Made by a program: the position numbers and the translations under genes
Assembly: GCA_041178405.1 (NCBI GenBank)
Contig: JBEGVK010000020.1
Span: 1 to 48,420 of the forward strand
Reading direction: 5' to 3'
Length of the DNA stretch: 48,420 nucleotides
From: UBA668 sp041178405
GTDB taxonomy: Bacteria; Actinomycetota; Acidimicrobiia; Acidimicrobiales; Ilumatobacteraceae
In this document: positions 45,873 to 48,420 of the stretch, piece after piece
How the letters are laid out: the number at the start of each line of letters is the position of its first letter
Position numbering within the stretch: position 1 is the stretch's first letter
The notes under the pieces: generated by a model
What the model was told of the DNA's origin: nothing
Seen by the model: only the letters and a program-made list of their open reading frames with translations
The model's database searches: none

Positions 45873-48338
45873 TCAGCGATGACGTGCCCACGCGACCGTG
45901 CCGAGTTCGACGCGATGGACGAGGCCCGGATGCGAGGGCAGCGCACGCACGGTGACGCCGTACGGTCCGGCCTCGCCGACCGAGAAGTCGGCGCGCCAAG
46001 AGGTGCCACCGGCATGGGTCAGCGGCACGACGGCTGGATCGCCGACGAATGCTCCCTCGCTGTCGATCGGGCCGTGCAGCACCTGCACGGCGACGTCGTC
46101 GGGCGACAGCGGTCCGAGCGCCACGGTGGCCGTGACCGTGCGTACATCGCCCTCGTGGGCCGGTGACGAGTCGGTGATGACATCGAGGACCTGCACACCG
46201 TGCCAGGCGGCGCGCACGCGTGACTTCCATGCGGCGAGGTCACGTGCGCCTGCGCTGCTGTCGGCGAGCGCTGTGCGTGAACTCATTGCCGCCGGCTCGT
46301 AGAGCGTCGTGGTGTAGTCGCGCACCATTCGTGCCGCCGTGACGAATGGGCCGAGGGTCCGCCAGTTGTGCTGCATCATCTGGGTCCAGCCCACGGGTGT
46401 CCCGTCGGGATCGCGGTCATAGAACAGCGGGACGATCTCGCGCTCGAGCAGGCCGAACAGGCTGTTCGCCTCGCGCTCGTCGCGTCGGACCGGATCGGGG
46501 TCGTCATCGGCAGAGACGATCGCCCAGCCATTGTGGCCGTCGAAGCACTCGTCCCACCATCCGTCGAGGATGCTGCAGTTCAGCGAACCGTTCAGTGCGG
46601 CCTTCATGCCGCTCGTGCCGCATGCCTCGAGCGGGCGGCGAGGATTGTTGAGCCAGACATCGGCGCCGCGGTACATACGCCGGGCAATCGCCATGTCGTA
46701 GTCGGGCAGGAACACGAACCGGTGCCGCAGGTCGAGTCGCCGGGCGAAGAGCTCGATCTCGCGGATCATCTCCTTGCCGGGGTGGTCGGCGGGGTGTGCC
46801 TTGCCGGCGAAGACGAACTGAACCGGGCGCTCGGCCGACAGCAAGAGCGCCTGCAGCCTCTCCGGCTGGCTCAGCAGCAGCGTCGCCCGCTTGTAGGTGG
46901 CGAATCGCCGGGCGAAGCCAATCGTCAGCGCTCTCGGATCGAGCAGCGCCTCACCCATCTTCGTGCGCACGAATGACACCAATTCGGCGCGGCCAGTGGT
47001 ACGCGCCTCCCAGATCTCCGACGGCGCCAGCGAGTCGACGCCGCGCCATGAGTCGGCGTCGGCGCCGTCCCACACCGGGCCGACGCTGCGGGCGAGGAGC
47101 GGGGCAACGTGGTCGCCGACCCAGGTGTGGGCATGTACGCCATTGGTGATCGAGGTGATGGGCACCTCGGCGACGGGGGCGTCGGGCCAGAGATCAGCGA
47201 ACATCTGACGGCTCACATCGCCGTGGAGCCGGGCAACGCCATTGCTGCGAGCGCTCAGGCGGAGCCCCATCACTGCCATGTTGAACTCGCCGTCGTCGTC
47301 GCTGCGCATGCCGATGCGCATCAGGTGATCGAGCGACACACCGCACCGCGCGGCAAATGGCGCGAAGTACTTCTCGATCATCCCGCGTGGAAAGACGTCG
47401 ATGCCAGCCGGCACTGGTGTATGCGTGGTGAACACGCCGCCGGCGCGCACCGCTTCTACTGCCTCGTTGAAGGTGAGTCCGGTATCGACCATCTCGCGGA
47501 TCCGCTCGAAGGCGAGGAAGCCGGCATGTCCCTCGTTGGTGTGGAACACCTGCGGGTCGTGGCCGAGCGCGCGCAGGGCGCGCACGCCGCCTATGCCGAG
47601 CAGGATCTCCTGTCGAAGCCGGTGCTCGCGGTCGCCGCCGTAGAGACGGTTCGTCACTGCCGCACCGGCATCGCTGTTTCCCTCGACCAGTGTGTCGAGC
47701 AGCAGCAGCGGGGTGCGGCCAACGTCGAGGCGCCACACATTTGCCCTCACCGGCTCGTCGCCGAGTTCGACCGTGATCGTCACACCGGTGTGCTGGGCGG
47801 CGAGGTGGGCCGGCTCGAGGCGCGGATAGCGCTCCTCCTGCCAGCCGTCGGCGTTCAGCCGCTGGCGGAAGTAACCCTCGGCGTACAGCAGCCCCACGCC
47901 GACGAGGGGGATGCCGAGATCGCTCGACGCCTTCAGGTGGTCGCCTGCGAGGACACCGAGCCCTCCCGAGTACTGCGGCACGGTCTCGCTGATCCCGAAC
48001 TCGGGCGAGAAATAGGCGACGAGGCCAAGCGGCGTTTCCTCGCGGCCCTGGAACCACCGCGGCGCCGTGACGGCATCGTGCAGGCGTGACGCAGCCGCCG
48101 CAGTCGCTGCGACCGTCGCCTCATCAGCGGCGAGTTCGGCCCACCGGGCAGGGCTGACTGCGGCGAGGACGTGGAGCGGGTCCTCGCCAGTGGCCTTCCA
48201 CGCAGCCGGGTCGAGGCTGCGGAACAGGGCTCGTGTCTCGCTGTCCCACGTCCAGTGGAGGTTGGCGGCGAGCTCGTACAGCGGGTGGAGCGTCGCTGGG
48301 ATGGCGGGCACCACGTTGAACTGCCGAACCGCTCGCAT
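45873..48338 (-). CDS. glgP: Alpha-glucan (glycogen) phosphorylase, GT35
   Basis: The enzyme releases glucose 1-phosphate from alpha-1,4-glucans using PLP. It has 821 residues and belongs to the shorter type common in actinobacteria and thermophiles, with an N-terminal DUF3417-like domain (LYELAANLHWTWDSETRALF) and the motifs AYFSPEFGISETVPQYSGGLGVLAGDH region, FTTHTPVPAG, FATYKRA and the PLP lysine in CGTSGMKAALNG. The last roughly 110 residues form an extra beta-rich domain (DVRTVTATVALG...). The ATG at 48338 fits the -10 element upstream. Confidence 0.95.
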   Translation of the reverse strand: MRAVRQFNVVPAIPATLHPLYELAANLHWTWDSETRALFRSLDPAAWKATGEDPLHVLAAVSPARWAELAADEATVAATAAAASRLHDAVTAPRWFQGREETPLGLVAYFSPEFGISETVPQYSGGLGVLAGDHLKASSDLGIPLVGVGLLYAEGYFRQRLNADGWQEERYPRLEPAHLAAQHTGVTITVELGDEPVRANVWRLDVGRTPLLLLDTLVEGNSDAGAAVTNRLYGGDREHRLRQEILLGIGGVRALRALGHDPQVFHTNEGHAGFLAFERIREMVDTGLTFNEAVEAVRAGGVFTTHTPVPAGIDVFPRGMIEKYFAPFAARCGVSLDHLMRIGMRSDDDGEFNMAVMGLRLSARSNGVARLHGDVSRQMFADLWPDAPVAEVPITSITNGVHAHTWVGDHVAPLLARSVGPVWDGADADSWRGVDSLAPSEIWEARTTGRAELVSFVRTKMGEALLDPRALTIGFARRFATYKRATLLLSQPERLQALLLSAERPVQFVFAGKAHPADHPGKEMIREIELFARRLDLRHRFVFLPDYDMAIARRMYRGADVWLNNPRRPLEACGTSGMKAALNGSLNCSILDGWWDECFDGHNGWAIVSADDDPDPVRRDEREANSLFGLLEREIVPLFYDRDPDGTPVGWTQMMQHNWRTLGPFVTAARMVRDYTTTLYEPAAMSSRTALADSSAGARDLAAWKSRVRAAWHGVQVLDVITDSSPAHEGDVRTVTATVALGPLSPDDVAVQVLHGPIDSEGAFVGDPAVVPLTHAGGTSWRADFSVGEAGPYGVTVRALPSHPGLVHRVELGTVAWARHR

Positions 48339-48345
48339 CCCGGCG

Positions 48346-48351
48346 ACGTTA
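48346..48351 (-). promoter_or_regulatory. -10 element TAACGT of glgP (minus strand)
   Basis: TAACGT on the minus strand ends 7 bases before the ATG at 48338, again a leaderless arrangement. Confidence 0.45.
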
Positions 48352-48361
48352 GTGCGCGGGC

Positions 48362-48385
48362 GCCGACACCGCCTCGGGTGTCGGC
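48362..48385. promoter_or_regulatory. 9-bp perfect inverted repeat upstream of glgP (operator candidate)
   Basis: GCCGACACC (48362-48370) and GGTGTCGGC (48377-48385) flank GCCTCG. The dyad covers the place of the -35 hexamer, and no good -35 is seen there. It may be a regulator site, or a terminator of a gene that lies beyond the window's right edge. Confidence 0.45.
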
Positions 48386-48420
48386 AGCTGTGACCACCGT
48401 CGCACCGGTGACGACACGGC

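Noticed and set aside
1..48420. CRISPR arrays, rRNA genes, insertion sequences, phage genes or toxin-antitoxin pairs
   Set aside because: I looked for short spaced repeats, transposase motifs and rRNA-like stretches on both strands and saw none. The only short tandem repeat is the 21-bp array near 7881-7943.

Overview
The window is high-GC, gene-dense bacterial DNA. Gene content and order (argS-lysA-hom-thrC-rho-rpmE-prfA-prmC, then rpiB-glyA-wecA-type transferase-atp operon, then murA), frequent GTG starts, weak Shine-Dalgarno use and a Rho with a large low-complexity insertion point to Actinomycetota. My best guess is class Acidimicrobiia (Ilumatobacter-like). That is inference from protein style and synteny; no rRNA gene is present. 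No insertion sequence, phage or CRISPR array was seen.

Layout. 1-3657: 3' part of a giant protein made of 13 complete TIG-like repeats. 3733-4162: a DUF3467 gene and tRNA-Arg(CCG). 4281-10696: argS-lysA, a small LPXTG-type protein, and hom-thrC. 10763-16079: rho with a structured leader, rpmE, a conserved unknown, prfA and prmC. 16110-21618: an island, mostly on the minus strand (S9 peptidase, zinc alcohol dehydrogenase-like protein, lipoprotein, thiolase-fold protein), inside otherwise ordinary actinobacterial housekeeping synteny. 21699-24659: rpiB, glyA and a WecA-type transferase. 24756-32961: the whole F1Fo ATP synthase operon, with AtpZ/AtpI-like proteins and two separate b subunits, the second overlapping atpH. 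32993-39794: a short-chain dehydrogenase, an orphan MttB-family methyltransferase, glpX, a second S9 peptidase, a duplicated-module acidic protein and a J-domain protein. 39816-48338: an MFS transporter, murA, a cupredoxin lipoprotein with a one-helix membrane protein, a NifU-like scaffold coupled to a MeaB GTPase, an enoyl-CoA hydratase and alpha-glucan phosphorylase.

How the genes work together. lysA, hom and thrC belong to the aspartate family of amino acids; thrB is not here. rho, prfA, prmC, rpmE, argS and tRNA-Arg serve transcription termination and translation. glyA, rpiB, glpX and glgP serve one-carbon, pentose and glycogen/gluconeogenic metabolism. murA and the WecA-type gene serve the cell envelope.

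Most striking signal. At least 17 genes that head transcription units have a -10-like hexamer (TANNNT or close) 6-9 bases before their ATG or GTG. This implies leaderless transcripts as the default here, and it fixes many start codons. Other points of interest are one TIG repeat with alien codon use, a 35-codon ORF bridging atpA and atpG, an unfused b'/delta pair resembling the precursor of the mycobacterial b-delta fusion, a Cys-to-Asp MurA, a thiolase-fold protein lacking its nucleophile, and an inverted repeat placed like an operator upstream of glgP.
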